The translations under genes were made by a program, and so were the position numbers. Positions 22,204 through 33,622 of a DNA stretch of 64,000 nt are shown here, piece after piece. Each line of letters starts with the position of its first letter. The first letter of the stretch is position 1. Origin of the DNA: Rana temporaria (taxonomy: Eukaryota; Chordata; Amphibia; Anura; Ranidae); contig NC_053491.1 of the NCBI RefSeq assembly GCF_905171775.1, positions 112,075,682 to 112,139,681 on the forward strand. Direction: 5' to 3'. The notes beneath the pieces were generated by a model. It saw only the letters and a program-made list of their open reading frames with translations. It searched no databases and had not been told where the DNA came from.

Positions 22204-22644
22204 AGAGGTGAAATGCAAATGATGACACGGGACAAAAGATGGAAAATTCTTTGAAGATGTGATACACTGGAAAAATGCACAGAAACACTCCACTCTCTCC
22301 TATGACAACTGTGGTAGGAGAACTCTGATTGGCTCTGATGCAAAAGAAGGGTGGAGAAAGTATTCGCGAGTATTCATAATACGAATATTCGCGATTGCGA
22401 ATATTCGGCAACATAAAAGGCTTAGCTACTCGGCCCAGGGTCTCTAATCATACCAGCAATGCTTTTAGACATCGATGGAGATCACTAGGATGTGATCTGT
22501 TTTAAAAATAAATTTGAAAAAATACGAATATTCGGAATAGCGAATTTTGGACGCGAAATTCGAGTTATTCAAGAATATTCGAATATGCCATATTCGTAAC
22601 GAATATTCGCAAAGCGAATATTCGTGAGCAGCACTAATAGATAC

Positions 22645-23023
22645 GGGTTCCAAGGGTAAGGGGATGAAAGAGGCTGGGAAATGGGCAAGGTATCCTTCTA
22701 TTGTGTGTCATTGGAAACTGGCCAGAACACTGGTGAACTATAACCCAAAGTTACCCAATCTGGACACAGATAGCAACCAAAAAACAACCCACACACTAAT
22801 ATCCACACTGCCACCACTCACAAATGACAAGATTGTGTGAAACCTTGGTTCTATTAGCCTTAGTTGGTACTCTCTGCTCTCCAGTAAACAAGTACACATG
22901 CTTTCATAGACCATTCACCCTGCTCTCACTAGCAGTTACGGGTTAGTTAAACCAGGTAATATTGCATTTAGAGTTGGTACAAACATCCATTCGCAATCTC
23001 TAACCACAAAGCTGGACACACAC
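22645..23023. other. No feature recognised
   Basis: Ordinary sequence between a hAT element and a retroposon; no gene or repeat seen. Confidence 0.5.
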
Positions 23024-23037
23024 AAATCTCGCATCTG

Positions 23038-23646
23038 ATACACGCTTTTTTTTTAGCACCTGCCTCCTGGGCCGGGCCTTTTGGCTAGGACCGGAGGAAT
23101 TTTTTTATTCCTGGCCGGAGGGCCTGGTCATTGTTTCACCACAATGGCCACTTCTTTCACTCTCCTCTCCACTATCCCTTCCCCCACTTTATTTTATTTA
23201 AGCCTGTGTTTGTCACTTTTTTGTCTTTTTTTGTTGTGCACGTTTTGTCACACTGTGTGATTAGTAGGGTGCGGGTCCTCGGGCCAGCCCTGAACGTCTT
23301 GGGAGTGGGTGGACATGGCCTTCTGGCTTGGTTCGCCTGCTCTCATGGGGTCTCCCTTCGGGGGAGCCCCACCTAGTACTGGGAGGGTTCTGTTTCGGCA
23401 GTCCCTCCGAGGAAGTTGGGTCCGTGTCGGCTTCGGTTGCTCGGACCACAGTACCTCAGTCCCCGTCTGGAGCCTAACGCCCCGGGGGATCAGGGTTTGG
23501 GTCCCTCTTCACAGGAGGACCACTTGACGTTGCACCCGTCTGCACGTTTTTGTGAACACTCTTTAAGTGTGTGCACATTTTTTCTGCACCGGGTGGAGTT
23601 TTTTTGGGTGTGTTCACACGCCATAGGCTTTTCAAAAAAAAAAAAA
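23038..23646 (+). mobile_element. Poly(A) retroposon with U2-snRNA-like head
   Basis: About 610 bp, ending in a run of A (about 23634-23648) and flanked by a 14-bp direct repeat AAATCTCGCATCTG (23024-23037 and 23647-23660). This is the signature of LINE-mediated retroposition. The head contains GGCCTTTTGGCTA (23075-23087), a stretch identical to the conserved 5' region of U2 snRNA as I remember it. The body is GC-rich with strong small hairpins closed by TTCG (for example around 23343-23365). The frames at 23131-23694 have no domain. It could be a SINE derived from a structured RNA. Confidence 0.65.
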
Positions 23647-23660
23647 AAATCTCGCATCTG

Positions 23661-23906
23661 GTGTACTTTAAGGGTGATTCCCCTACGCTTCTGAGATTCT
23701 GACAGCTATCCTGAGAGCTGGAATCCTTATGCAATCATCTTTCCCACAAACACCCACATTTCCACAAAGCCCTATTGATGACAATGAAAAGTGTCCCTAG
23801 ATATCATAGCTTCCACACACTGACACCAATCTGCATGTAAGAATATTGACCGTCATGCTCAATGTCAAACAACTGATGAAATTGCAAAGAATACGAGGAT
23901 GCAGTC
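23661..23906. other. No feature recognised
   Basis: Short unassigned sequence between the retroposon and a MITE. Confidence 0.4.
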
Positions 23907-23909
23907 TTA

Positions 23910-24214
23910 GGCCAGCTGTACACAAAGCGAATTTGCTTGATTCCCCCATCAACACAGACAGCGTTGATGCGGGAATCCCCCCTTTTGGGCCATTGTCTTC
24001 CCCCAGCGGGAGGGCGAGGGAAGCCTTCCCCACTGGGAGAAGACAGTGATTATCGGTAGTGACTATAGCAGCCGCTAGAGATAATTGCAAGAGAATCCAG
24101 CAGGCTGGTTGTTCCCAAGTTGATTGATTAATCAACTTTGTACATTCAGCCTGCCCATTAACGGTTTTAATCTCGACCCGTTTAGCAGGAGACTCAAACA
24201 GTGTGTGGCCGGCC
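23910..24214. mobile_element. Harbinger-like MITE
   Basis: GGCCAGCTGTACACA at the left and TGTGTGGCCGGCC at the right are inverted partners, flanked by TTA (23907-23909, 24215-24217). Noncoding. Confidence 0.65.
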
Positions 24215-24459
24215 TTACGCAGATCGACAGCAACTTAAAACCAAGCTTATAGGCATCGATAACACAATGCAACTACACATACAGGTTTCTATTTCATTTT
24301 ATAAAAAAATATATATTAGCTGGCTTGTTGGAATCTAACAAATTCTCTCTGTGCAACCAGGATTTTGATGATTTTTTTTTATGATTGTGCACTACATAAA
24401 TTGGGTGTTGTCAGATATAAAAAAAAATCATAATCCTCCAGGATTGAATTACACATATT

Positions 24460-24955
24460 GGGCCAGATCCTCAAAAGGGATATGCCGGCGTAACTGCTGT
24501 TACACCGTCGTATCCCTGTTTCTAACTATGGAACTGATCCACAGAATCAGTTTCCAAGAGATAGACAGAAGATCCGACATGTGTAAGAGACTTACACTGC
24601 CGGATCTTAGGATGCAGTACCGCAGCCGCCGCTGGGGGCATTTTCAGCTTCGTTTTTTCTCCGTAAGTTTTAGTTTGCAAACGCAAAATTAGGGCTGCTT
24701 TTACAAAGTGTAAACTGTTTACACCTTGTAAAAACAGACCCTTCTGTTCAGCGACGCGATTTTTAATTTTTTTTTTTTTTTTTTTTCGCGCCGTATCTTT
24801 TTTTTTCCCGACGCAACTTTATTGACCCGTCGCAATCCACAAAGCTCGGCGTAATGTAATTTCGCGCTATGCACGTCGGGAAAATGACGTCACGAGCATG
24901 CGCAGTATGGCCGGCGCGGGAGCGCGCCTAATTTAAATGGGAATCGCCCCCATTA
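24460..24955. mobile_element. GC-rich frog MITE, ends incomplete
   Basis: Starts GGGCCAGATCCTCAAAAGGG and contains CGCCGGCGTAAC and CGTCGTATCCC. It ends in sequence rich in GCGCGCC, with the run AATGGGAATCGCC near 24937. The right end is not mirrored, so the element seems truncated by its neighbour. A T run of about 18 lies at 24769-24786. Confidence 0.4.
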
Positions 24956-24966
24956 AAATAGGAACC

Positions 24967-25400
24967 AGTTTCAGCAGACATGTTCGGTCGTGTGTACGGC
25001 CGATCGGACAGGATTCCAGCGTACATTTGCCCGCCAGACCGTTTTCGAGCGGACAAATGTTTCTAAACTTGCTTAGAAACATGCCAGCTGGAATCCTGTC
25101 CGTCGGACATGTTCGGTCGTCTGTACAGACTTACCGTACATGTCCGAGTGGCCACCATCCCTCGCATGCGTCGAATGACTTTGACGCATGCGTGGAAGCA
25201 TTGACCTTTCAGCGTCGCGCACGTCGCCGCATCATCGTCGCGGCGACGGCGCGTACACGTCACCGCGCTGTCTGTCCGCGCGGATTGTCTCTCATTTCTG
25301 TATTATGGTGTGTACAGAAATCTCCGGGCGGGCATGTCCGCTGAAAACGGTACGGCGGACCGTTTTCAGCGGACATGTTTGCCCGTGTGTACAAGGCATT
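24967..25400. mobile_element. Palindrome-rich Harbinger-like element
   Basis: The right end …GCCCGTGTGTACAAGGCA is followed by TTA. Inside, inverted blocks recur: CGGACATGTTCGGTCGT, AACATGTCCG, and GAAAACGG/CCGTTTTC. The left boundary is uncertain because it abuts the preceding element. Confidence 0.5.
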
Positions 25401-25401
25401 A

Positions 25402-26640
25402 ATAGGATGCCTATCGTTTCCCTGTCCCAGGTATATTCACAATAGTGCAGTAGAACTGTGACAGCGATATCTAGTCATATTCTTACATCATGTTCTGCTA
25501 CCTGTATGAACATAGTAAGGGAACTAATTGTCATGTCAGATTCCATTCGTGATAATACAGGAAGCTGCTGAGGTGGTGAAATGTTAACTGACATTTTCAG
25601 GCCCAACGGCTGGTAGGGAATATGTTTTAGAAGTAACCTATTCATGGCCAGATACTCCCCCATAAAGTTTCTAAGCATCACTTTGGCACAATTTTTATTG
25701 TGGTTGTTTATGAACTAAAACACACACTTACGTTGTACTAGTATGACAAGCAGCTTAGACTATTTTCCAAAAAAAGAAAAAAAAAAAAAGAACAGGATTC
25801 ACAATTCAACATGCAATAACATGTGTAAGATGAGTTACTGCATAGGGGTGCCATTCATTTTGAATTGCACCCCAATGGCAACTACATGTGTTGCAGCATT
25901 ATGCATTATCTAAAAGGGCCATGTGCTATTTTTAGGAAAGTTAGGGTGGATTGGCAGTCAATTCAATTTGAACGCTAATTCCTAAAATCATTTCAGTATA
26001 ATTTTAAATTGTGGTTGAATATGGTCTTAAACAAAAACTCGCTCAATACCAGTATGACTATTTTTAAAAAAAAGGACAAAAACGGGACATTAGGAGGTAA
26101 CTGAGCCAGGTCTGGATTTACACTTCCACATCCCAGTAATGAGCATAATAAGTGGTAATGTGTTGCTACTCATTCTTAACCCTCACAAACTCACGTAAAA
26201 TAAAGATGACTCAAATGGATGCTCAACTTTTGCAATAATATAGATATGACATATACAGTATAATTGCTTTAGAATGCATTTTATTATGTAATGTTATAAA
26301 AAAATATATATATATTCATTCTGTAGATGCAGTTACCTTACAACATTGTCAAAAAAATTTAAATAAATGCGTATTGCAAAATGGTAATGGTAACCTAGAT
26401 GGCCCAGGAATCTTATGATGTGTGATTGGTTCCCTGCTTTTCTCTGAAATATTAGGCATCCTCTGCAATAGAAGCAGCTATTTGGTGAGATACTCTTTAC
26501 GGCATGCAGACACTGCAGCATTTCCAAATACAAAAAGTTTAATTGAAGGGTTCAGGGAATCCCCAAAGACCCTGAAACACCGACAGACAATGAATGGGCA
26601 AGGAGGACTATGCCGGTACTGGGTAAAGTGATTATACTCA
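25402..26640. other. No feature recognised
   Basis: AT-rich, apparently single-copy sequence. The short frames at 25475-25681 and 26333-26631 show no domain. Confidence 0.5.
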
Positions 26641-27060
26641 ACCAGAGTGATACAAAAGGGTAATTTTTAGAAAGTTTATTCACATAATATACATAAAAAA
26701 GGAGGATTTAAAAAACAAACAATACATTTAAAATACAGTACATATACAGCGATTAGGTCACCAGATGTGCAATCCCTTCAGAAATAAGGAGGGGGTACGG
26801 GTGGACCAGAAGTGCCATGAGACAAGCAGTCTCGGGTCTCGACTAGTTTCGCGATTTATTAATCGCTTCGTCAGGAGACGATCTATGGGCACAGCGTCCG
26901 AGTTTCCCAGCAAGATCCAAAGCGACCAACAATTTGGGGGTTCGCAAAAGGAACAGTCCTAGGATGGACCTGGTTACCCAAAGGGGCGTATCACAAAAAG
27001 TTATTGAAATCAGGTAATTAAAATGAAGGCTGACCCTCATATTGAGTTGTTAGTGTAAAA
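26641..27060 (-). mobile_element. Retroelement tail carrying a hammerhead-like ribozyme
   Basis: On the minus strand a ribozyme-like fold (26879-26836) is followed by about 150 bases and then a poly(A)-signal-like GAATAAAC near 26680. That is the order of a transcript 3' region. Boundaries are approximate. Penelope-like elements are a known home of such ribozymes, but no reverse transcriptase is present here to confirm this. Confidence 0.45.
26836..26879 (-). ncRNA. Hammerhead ribozyme-like fold
   Basis: Read on the minus strand: helix I strand GTCTC (26879-26875), core CTGACGA (26874-26868), one extra A, helix II GCGATT-AATA-AATCGC (26866-26851), then GAAA (26850-26847). The self-complementary CTAG (26846-26843) follows as a minimal helix III, then TC and the second helix I strand GAGAC (26840-26836). 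All pairings are perfect. The only departure from the canonical core is the extra A between CUGANGA and helix II, which may weaken or abolish cleavage. The predicted cut is after the C at 26841. Confidence 0.6.
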
Positions 27061-28950
27061 AGACATAGCAGAAAAAAAAAACTACATACAGTATACAGAA
27101 AAAAAAGAAACGTGATAAAGTTGTCTTGCGTAGAAGAAAGTGGTACATGCTACCTTTGGGTTGTAAGCATATGGATTCACTAACATTTGTATGGATATTG
27201 ACCTGCATACCAATCCTATTATCATTGGCTGTGAGATGGATATGTCAGTAACTAGGAGACTGAATACTTGTCACTCAGACTTAGGATCCTATCCAGCACC
27301 TTCCCACATGACAAGCTGAGATGTATTGGTGGCATTTGTCCATTGAACGAAAGCTGTGATATCCTGTAACTTCAGGTGTGCAGAGGAGCTCATTAAAACA
27401 GTCCTACTGCGCTACCATCAGCCACTGATTGAGAACGGTTGAAAACTAAATAGCTTATATTGTGGTTCCTACTGTAAACAGTACGTTGATGCCATGGTCC
27501 CGATGAGTTGAGGCTTGTATAGCATTGTATTGTGTCCTGACGAAAGCATTCCTCCCAGGCCATAGTTGGCAAGTCTAGAACCACCGGATCCACATAGCTC
27601 ACCAGTGTGAGTTCTACCATTGCCAAACACTGCCGGAGAAGTCAATCTTTTCATGTCCTGAGCCTGAGAAATAAAAAGGTGGACAACATCAACACATAAA
27701 ACCATCACGTAATTATGCTGTTTAGTACCCTAAGACCAGACTCATGAAAGTTTATTCAGAAATTACAATTAAAAGTCTTCTTGTACTGTTAACATTTACC
27801 AAAATATTTGGTGCTATCTGAATGGCAGGCAAGTCCAGCAACTCCATTTGTCACATTCTCTGGCTTATATAAATCTTTTTTCATGTTCCTAATGAATTTA
27901 TTGGAAAGTTTGATGACACCAATACCATTATAGTTACTAGTTCTGCCTAGAACAGACTTTGATAAAATAGAATTCCCAAAATATAATGAAAAGCAAATAC
28001 ATTAACTTATGGTGAAGGTCTTGCCTGAGAGATCCTTGTCCTACCTCTAAGTTCATTTCTAGGAAGTGAAGAAAAAAAGCAAGGAAGTTAAAAATAAAAT
28101 CTTAGAAGTGTGGTCAAATTAAGTTATTTAAAAAGAAAGAAAGTACAAAAAATAGGGGGATTCTGCAACTAAAGGTTAATATAAATAATTTAAACCCAAT
28201 GAAGAGCGTTATCAAAGGGTGTCTACAGCTTTCCCCTCTTTAGTTTGAGTTTGGGTAATTGTGATTTTTTTTACATCAATAAAGTTGCAGATCCCTTTCT
28301 TCTTGAGTACATCATATGTCACCTAAATAGAGTTCAGTAACTGCCTGAGTGACCTCTATCAGCACATTTGTAGCCAAGAAGTCTTCCATTAGCTCTCACT
28401 TCACTGATCTGTGGTTCCATTTCTTGTGGTGAGAAGCCCTAATCTAATGAATAGCTGAGCCTAGACGTTGGTGGAAGTAATACAGACAGATAAGAGATGG
28501 CCTTGCTGCCTCTGTTGAATGGAAAATTACTCAATATTCAACCCTTATTATTGATGAGAATGCACCGCTTAGCTTCAAAACAATTTTTAGATTTCCAAAT
28601 TGCTTCTCTTGACATTTAAATGCAAGTGATACATTTCCTATTGCTGATAAACAATCATTGGACAGCAATTTTCTATGGACTCTATCGATGTCAATTCTAT
28701 TTAGTGTATTAATAAAAAAAGTATGGTATGACTGAAATCTTCCTAAAAAAATCTTGTGGAGGATGTGAGAGCTATTGCATTACTTTTAGAGCTATGAGAT
28801 TGTATGTGGGTGTTTATAAATGCTATGTGAGCAAAGCAGATAGTGTCAGCACTGGGATCTAGATGGAGTATAAAGTAAGAAAGAGACCTCAGTTGCAACC
28901 TACCTGTTATCTGGATCATATAAACTCAATTCTTTAAGCTATAATTACCA
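27061..28950. other. No feature recognised
   Basis: AT-rich, with no repeat ends visible. The minus-strand frames at 27393-27708 overlap each other in two frames and show no domain. Confidence 0.5.
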
Positions 28951-28952
28951 TT

Positions 28953-29571
28953 ATTTGCCATAAAAATTACTGTATATACTCGAGAATAAGCCGAGTTTTT
29001 GAGCACATTTTTGTGCTGAAAATGGCCCCCTCGGCTTATACTTGAGTGAGGGTCCCACTTACTGTTCTCCGGTGTGTGCGGGTGTCTGGAAAGTCCTCTA
29101 GAGCAGGGGTCTCCAAACCCCAGCTAACGTGCCACATCCGGCCCGCTTGTGTCTTTTGTCCGACCCGCAACTGGCAGGTCCGGCAGACAAAGCTGCTCCC
29201 GTCACTCCCGCCCATGCTGTGATTGGCTGCTGGGACTGCCTCCTGGCTACCCACTCGTGTGGGAGTCGGGAGATGCAGGAGAGCTGAAGTCGGCTCTATT
29301 ACTGAGGCAAGTGCTGAAGATGTACATGTACAGTACACAGCTAATGGGGAAACTATGATGGGTCACTGATGGGGAGACTACTGATGGGGACACTCTGATG
29401 GGACACTCTGATGGGACACTGCTGATGGGGGACACTGCCTGCTGAATTTCCCACCCATGGCTTATACTCAAGTCAATACGTTTTCCAATTTTTTTGTGGT
29501 AAAATTAGGGTCCTCGGCTTATATTCGGGTCGGCTTACACTCGAGTATATACGGTACTATTTTTATGGCAA
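28953..29571. mobile_element. Inverted-repeat element of the CTCGAGTATA type with a nested repeat
   Basis: The left arm TTTGCCATAAAAAT…GTATATACTCGAG is mirrored by CTCGAGTATATACGG…ATTTTTATGGCAAA at the right. Blocks TCGGCTTATACTTGAG and CCTCGGCTTATATTCG lie inside each end. At about 29105-29440 a further repeat begins CAGGGGTCTCCAAACC and finishes in short units of GATGGGACACT. No coding capacity. Confidence 0.6.
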
Positions 29572-29583
29572 ATAACATGTGCA

Positions 29584-30399
29584 TTAAAGTGGTATTAAAC
29601 TCAAAAGCAAACATGTATTATATTGCAGCTTACACAATTCTTAGATGTGATGGCTGCATTATTTTTCTTGTTTAGACTTTCTTAACTTCTGACATTGACA
29701 AGCCCCCTAATTCCCAGATCTGGAATTCCCACAGCGGAGACGCGCTCTTCCTCTCTGCCCGGGGTTCTCGGCTCTTAATTGGATAGATTGATAGCAGCGC
29801 AGCCATTGGCTCCCGCTGCTGTCAATCAAATCCAATGACGTGGGCGCCCCACAGGGCGGGGCCGAGTCCTCTATGGAGCTCGGGAGCAAGCCCGCAAGGT
29901 AACACCTCAGGAGAGTGCTTCTCCCAGGGGGTTATACGATGTGGGGAGGAGCACCACGAGGGACCCCAGAAGAGGATGATCGGGGCCACTGTGTGCAAAA
30001 CTAACTGCACAGTGGAGGTAAGTATGACATGTTTGTTATTAGAAAACATAACAAAGCCTTACAATCACTTTATACCTTTATCCCAAAAGCAATAAAACTT
30101 GCTGTAACTGCTGTAATAAAGTGTTAGCGGGAGTTCAATTTGTTAGTGTATCAAAATCTACTAGTGCATCTAACACTCCCCTCTCCCCAGACTGATACTG
30201 CTGCTGCCCAAAGGTGTCTCTATTGCTCATTCTTACTGAGTGTAGGCACCCTAATACAGAAAGTGTGTATTGTAAAGTAGTGGCTGGATCACCAGTGAAA
30301 ACAGAGGGGAAAAAAATTCTAAAAATAAAATGAATGCATCTAATGATTAATAAGCTGCAGTATATTAAATGTGTGGCTTTGGGTTTAATACCACTTTAA
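29584..30399. mobile_element. T2-like MITE (TTAA target)
   Basis: Ends TTAAAGTGGTATTAAACTC and the mirrored GGGTTTAATACCACTTTAA, with TTAA at 29584-29587 and 30396-30399. Partial copies of the same family lie at about 19655-19766 and 63648-63770. Noncoding. Confidence 0.7.
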
Positions 30400-30542
30400 A
30401 GGTACTGAACTGAGACTAATATTTTGTCTTTATTTATTGAACAAGATACATTGCTGGCGAAATGTATATGAGTTGCTAAAAAAAATGATTGAAAATTAAT
30501 CTTTTAACTACTAAGCTAACCTCTCCCCAGGATGCTAAGCAC

Positions 30543-30836
30543 TATGGGGTTGATTTACTAAAGGCAATACTTTACAAGGGAAGTTGTTCACTTTACGAGG
30601 GAAGTTGCGCTTTGCAAGATAATTATCCCCACAGCTTAGTGAATGAGATGAAGCTCTGCTGACTTCCATCATCCAAGCATGTGCAAGCAAAAATGCAGTT
30701 TCCTTGCACATGATTTTATATTCTATGCAAAGTGAAACTTCACCACATTCACTAAGCTCTGGGGAAAATTCCCCTGCAAAGTGCAACTTTCCTTGGAAAG
30801 TAAACAGTCTATCTGCCTTTAGCAAATCAACTCATA
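30543..30836. mobile_element. MITE with GGGTTGATTTACTAAAGGC ends
   Basis: GGGTTGATTTACTAAAGGCA (from 30545) is mirrored by TGCCTTTAGCAAATCAACTC near 30831. Between them AAGTGAAC/CACTTT blocks alternate. A worn relative lies at 33455-33610. Confidence 0.65.
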
Positions 30837-31334
30837 TGAGTTGGTATTATTGGGTAAAATGTTCGTCCCTTTAAAACACACCTTAACCTCACTGAACTAC
30901 CTATGCAAATGCAGGCTTTCTGAAAGGCAGTATTTGCATTGGCTCAGACCCCGCAGGTTTAGGCAGAGAATCGTTTTGGTAAAAAATTCAAAGGCAAGGA
31001 TGATGTCTGTAAGTGATTTTTGGCACGCATGTAAATTTAATTTTCATGCTCGTTTTGTTAATGCACCACTTCCCACTTGTAATTAGATCTTCCTAAATAA
31101 TTAAGAAAAATGGCGTTACTTAATCTAATTTATGGAGCAATGCTGGGACAGATTCCATGAAAAACAGCTGTATCGCCATAAGATGATCTAACTGAAGAGG
31201 TGTTAATGCACAAAAAGTCAACTGTACAAAGCAGTATAATTTTTTACTATCGGGATATTTGAAAAAAATATATATTTGGATATACACTCCCTTTTCTGAA
31301 GTCTTCTTGCCTCAGTTATCTAAGATACATAGCT
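30837..31334. other. No feature recognised
   Basis: Unassigned sequence; the frame at 30841-31086 shows no domain. Confidence 0.4.
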
Positions 31335-31680
31335 CTACCAGGGCCGCCATTAGTAGGGTAAGTCATTACACCTGTAAGGGCCCCCCCTTTCGGTTTTTTT
31401 TATTTATTTTTTTCGTCTGACATTAGCAACTCGCGGCAGGAGAGAGAAGAGAAGACTTGACTTTGTTTTGTTCGTCAGCACCAACCCTCCCCCCCCGTCC
31501 CCGTCCCGCTTATCATCTCGCGGCAGGGGAGAGAAGAGAAGAGATGACACTTTTACCACAACCCCCCCCCCCCCTCGCTCATCAATATCATTTTGCGGCA
31601 GGAAAGTGGAGGTCCCCCCCCCCCCGGTATTCTGCCTAAAGCTGTGTAAGGGGCCCCAAAATTTGTGATGGCTGCCCCAA
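31335..31680. repeat. C-rich repeat with CAGGGCCGCC start
   Basis: Begins CCAGGGCCGCCATTAG and contains repeated CTCGCGGCAGG(G)GAGAGAAGAGAAGA blocks plus long C runs. Resembles the start of the 13712-13983 insertion. Probably part of a hAT-like element with unclear ends. Confidence 0.4.
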
Positions 31681-31966
31681 GCTGCCCCCATTCTGTGCCA
31701 TTGGTGGTGTCCTGTGTCACCGCCCTGTCCCTTCTGTCTCTTCCCTTATTCTTTAAGCCCCAATTTTTCCTGACTAGAACATTGCATCTTCTTTTTCCAT
31801 TTCTTACCCCTTTTCCCAATCCCTTGACTCGCTTGGGCAATCTATTCATTTTTCACATTGTATCCAATGTTTGACTTTACTACTGGGTACTCTACTCTAC
31901 TACTTTGGTATACCTACGAATGTTCATCTGTTCTACAGAGCACTTGTATGAGCGATACTGTTGTTA

Positions 31967-32360
31967 GGCCTCATTCACACGACGGACCGTTCGGGTCCGC
32001 CTGTCAGTTTTGACGGCGGACCTGAACGGCCGCTCCATGCAATCCTATGGAGCGTCGGATGTCAGCAGAGACATGTCCGCTGACATCCGATCCGCTAAAA
32101 AACAGACGTATGGGGGGCACGTCCCCATCCGTCCATGCGGAACGGATCGGGTAAGATCTGATGAAAACGGACATGCTGTCCATTTTCATCAGATCGCTCC
32201 ATAGGAGACAGTGGTGCCCGACAAGCCCCTCCCCGCTCAGTGAGCAGAGAGGAGCTTGTCATCAGTCGGCTCAGCGGAGATCTGTGGACTGATCTCCCGC
32301 TGAGCCGACGGGAGCAGGCGGACTCTGTATGAAACGGAGTCGCCTCGTGTGAATGGGACC
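31967..32360. mobile_element. MITE with ATTCACACGA ends
   Basis: GGCCTCATTCACACGACGG at the left is mirrored by CGCCTCGTGTGAATGGGACC at the right; TTA lies before and TAA after. Inner blocks such as GACATCCGA/TCGGATGTC and ATCTGATGAAAA/TTTTCATCAGAT are inverted pairs. Confidence 0.65.
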
Positions 32361-32727
32361 TAAATCTTTTATTTGCAAAATCAATAAGAAATTGAAACGT
32401 AAAAAAATGCACCAGTCTCACAAGGAAAAGCAAAAAGGTACGGTATATTAATTCAGAAATCTTTACCGCTGTTTGGTGGCACTTTTCAACCTGCCATTTA
32501 CCTCTAAGACCTCCTGTTTGCCTTCCTTTAAGTCTTTACACTGGTTGGCATTATAACAAACATTTGAAATGTGAGATAAAGTGAATTATATTTTTTCAGA
32601 GCTCGTTTTTATACAAACAAACGTCCTCTTTATGAATTTTTTTTTAATAAAAATCACTTTTTTATATATCTAAAAATTTCTGACTCATTGCTGCCCAAAA
32701 AAAAAAACCATGGGGAAACTCTTCCAA

Positions 32728-33260
32728 TTAAAGGGGTTGTAAAGGTAAAAAATGTTTCCCTAAAATAGCTTCCTTTACCTTAGTGCAGTCCTCCTTCACT
32801 TACCTCATCCTTCCATTTTGCTTTTAAATGTTCTTATTTCTTCTGAAAAATCCTCACCTGTTCTTCTGTCTGTAACTACACACCGTAATGTGAGGCCTTC
32901 TCCCTGGTGTGGAGTGTCGTGCTCGCCCCCTCCCTTGAGGGGGAAGGGGGCGAGCAGGAAAGTCAGGACGCTCTCTACGTTGCAGATAGAGAAAGGAGCT
33001 GTGTGTTAGTGGGCGTCCTGACTCACCTGCTCGCCCCCTCCCCCCTCAAGGGAGGGGGTGACCACAACACCCCACACCAGGGAGAAAGCCTTGCATTACT
33101 GTGTGGAGTTACAGACAGAAGAACAGGGAGTGAGGATTTCTCAGAAGAAATAAGGACATTTAAAAGCAAAATGGAAGGACGAGGTAAGTGAAGGAGGACT
33201 GCACTAAGGTAAAGGAAGCTATTTAGGGAAAACATTTTTTTACCTTTACAACCCCTTTAA
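32728..33260. mobile_element. T2-like foldback MITE (TTAA target)
   Basis: Ends TTAAAGGGGTTGTAAAGG and CCTTTACAACCCCTTTAA, with TTAA at both edges. Nearly the whole 533 bp folds back: GGTAAAGGAAGC/GCTTCCTTTACC, CCTTCCATTTTGC/GCAAAATGGAAGG, and GCTCGCCCCCTCCC near the centre. The mirrored frames on both strands come from the palindrome. Confidence 0.8.
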
Positions 33261-33454
33261 TGTATATTCGAGGTGTGCAGCCACTTTGATCTCACTATAG
33301 TATCGCTTCCTTTTTTCTACCTGTTAATTATATAAGTGCCTACATTGTTAAGTCATGCTGCACATGATCCTGGATACCATTAAAGGTGTTACCAAACTGT
33401 GATGTAACTTTAAATGACGGCAGTGGTTCATGTGAGAGACAAGAGGACTTGATT

Positions 33455-33612
33455 TTGTAAAGAAATAGACTGTTCACTTTGCAAGGTGAATTTTCACCGA
33501 GCTAAGTAATCAAAGTGAAGCTTTGTTTTCTTTAATCATCTAAATAGGCAGAATTTTTTTTTTCTGGCATATGATTGGGTATTTAAATGGATTTCAGCTT
33601 CACCTTATTTAA
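33455..33612. mobile_element. Worn MITE fragment
   Basis: GACTGTTCACTTTGCAAGG and GTGAAGCTTTG resemble inner parts of the 30543-30836 element. No ends. Confidence 0.35.
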
Positions 33613-33622
33613 AAATCTAAGT

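Larger units (their letters stand above)
20969..22636. mobile_element. Non-autonomous hAT element, 1.67 kb, with 8-bp duplication
   Basis: Perfect 8-bp duplication ATAGATAC at 20961-20968 and 22637-22644. Ends TAGTGTTG and CAGCACTA are inverted partners. Subterminal regions on both sides are packed with CGAATATTCG-like palindromes (21000-21180 and 22350-22630), the kind of repeated motif a transposase can bind. No transposase frame is present. Two T2-like MITEs sit inside. Confidence 0.8.

Noticed and set aside
23131..23694. Overlapping frames up to 92 codons in a GC-rich block, possible exon
   Set aside because: They lie inside a retroposon with poly(A) tail and target duplication, and no frame is conserved in pattern.
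31404..31849. Gly-rich minus frames
   Set aside because: They arise from C homopolymers and a GA-rich repeat; several frames are open at once.
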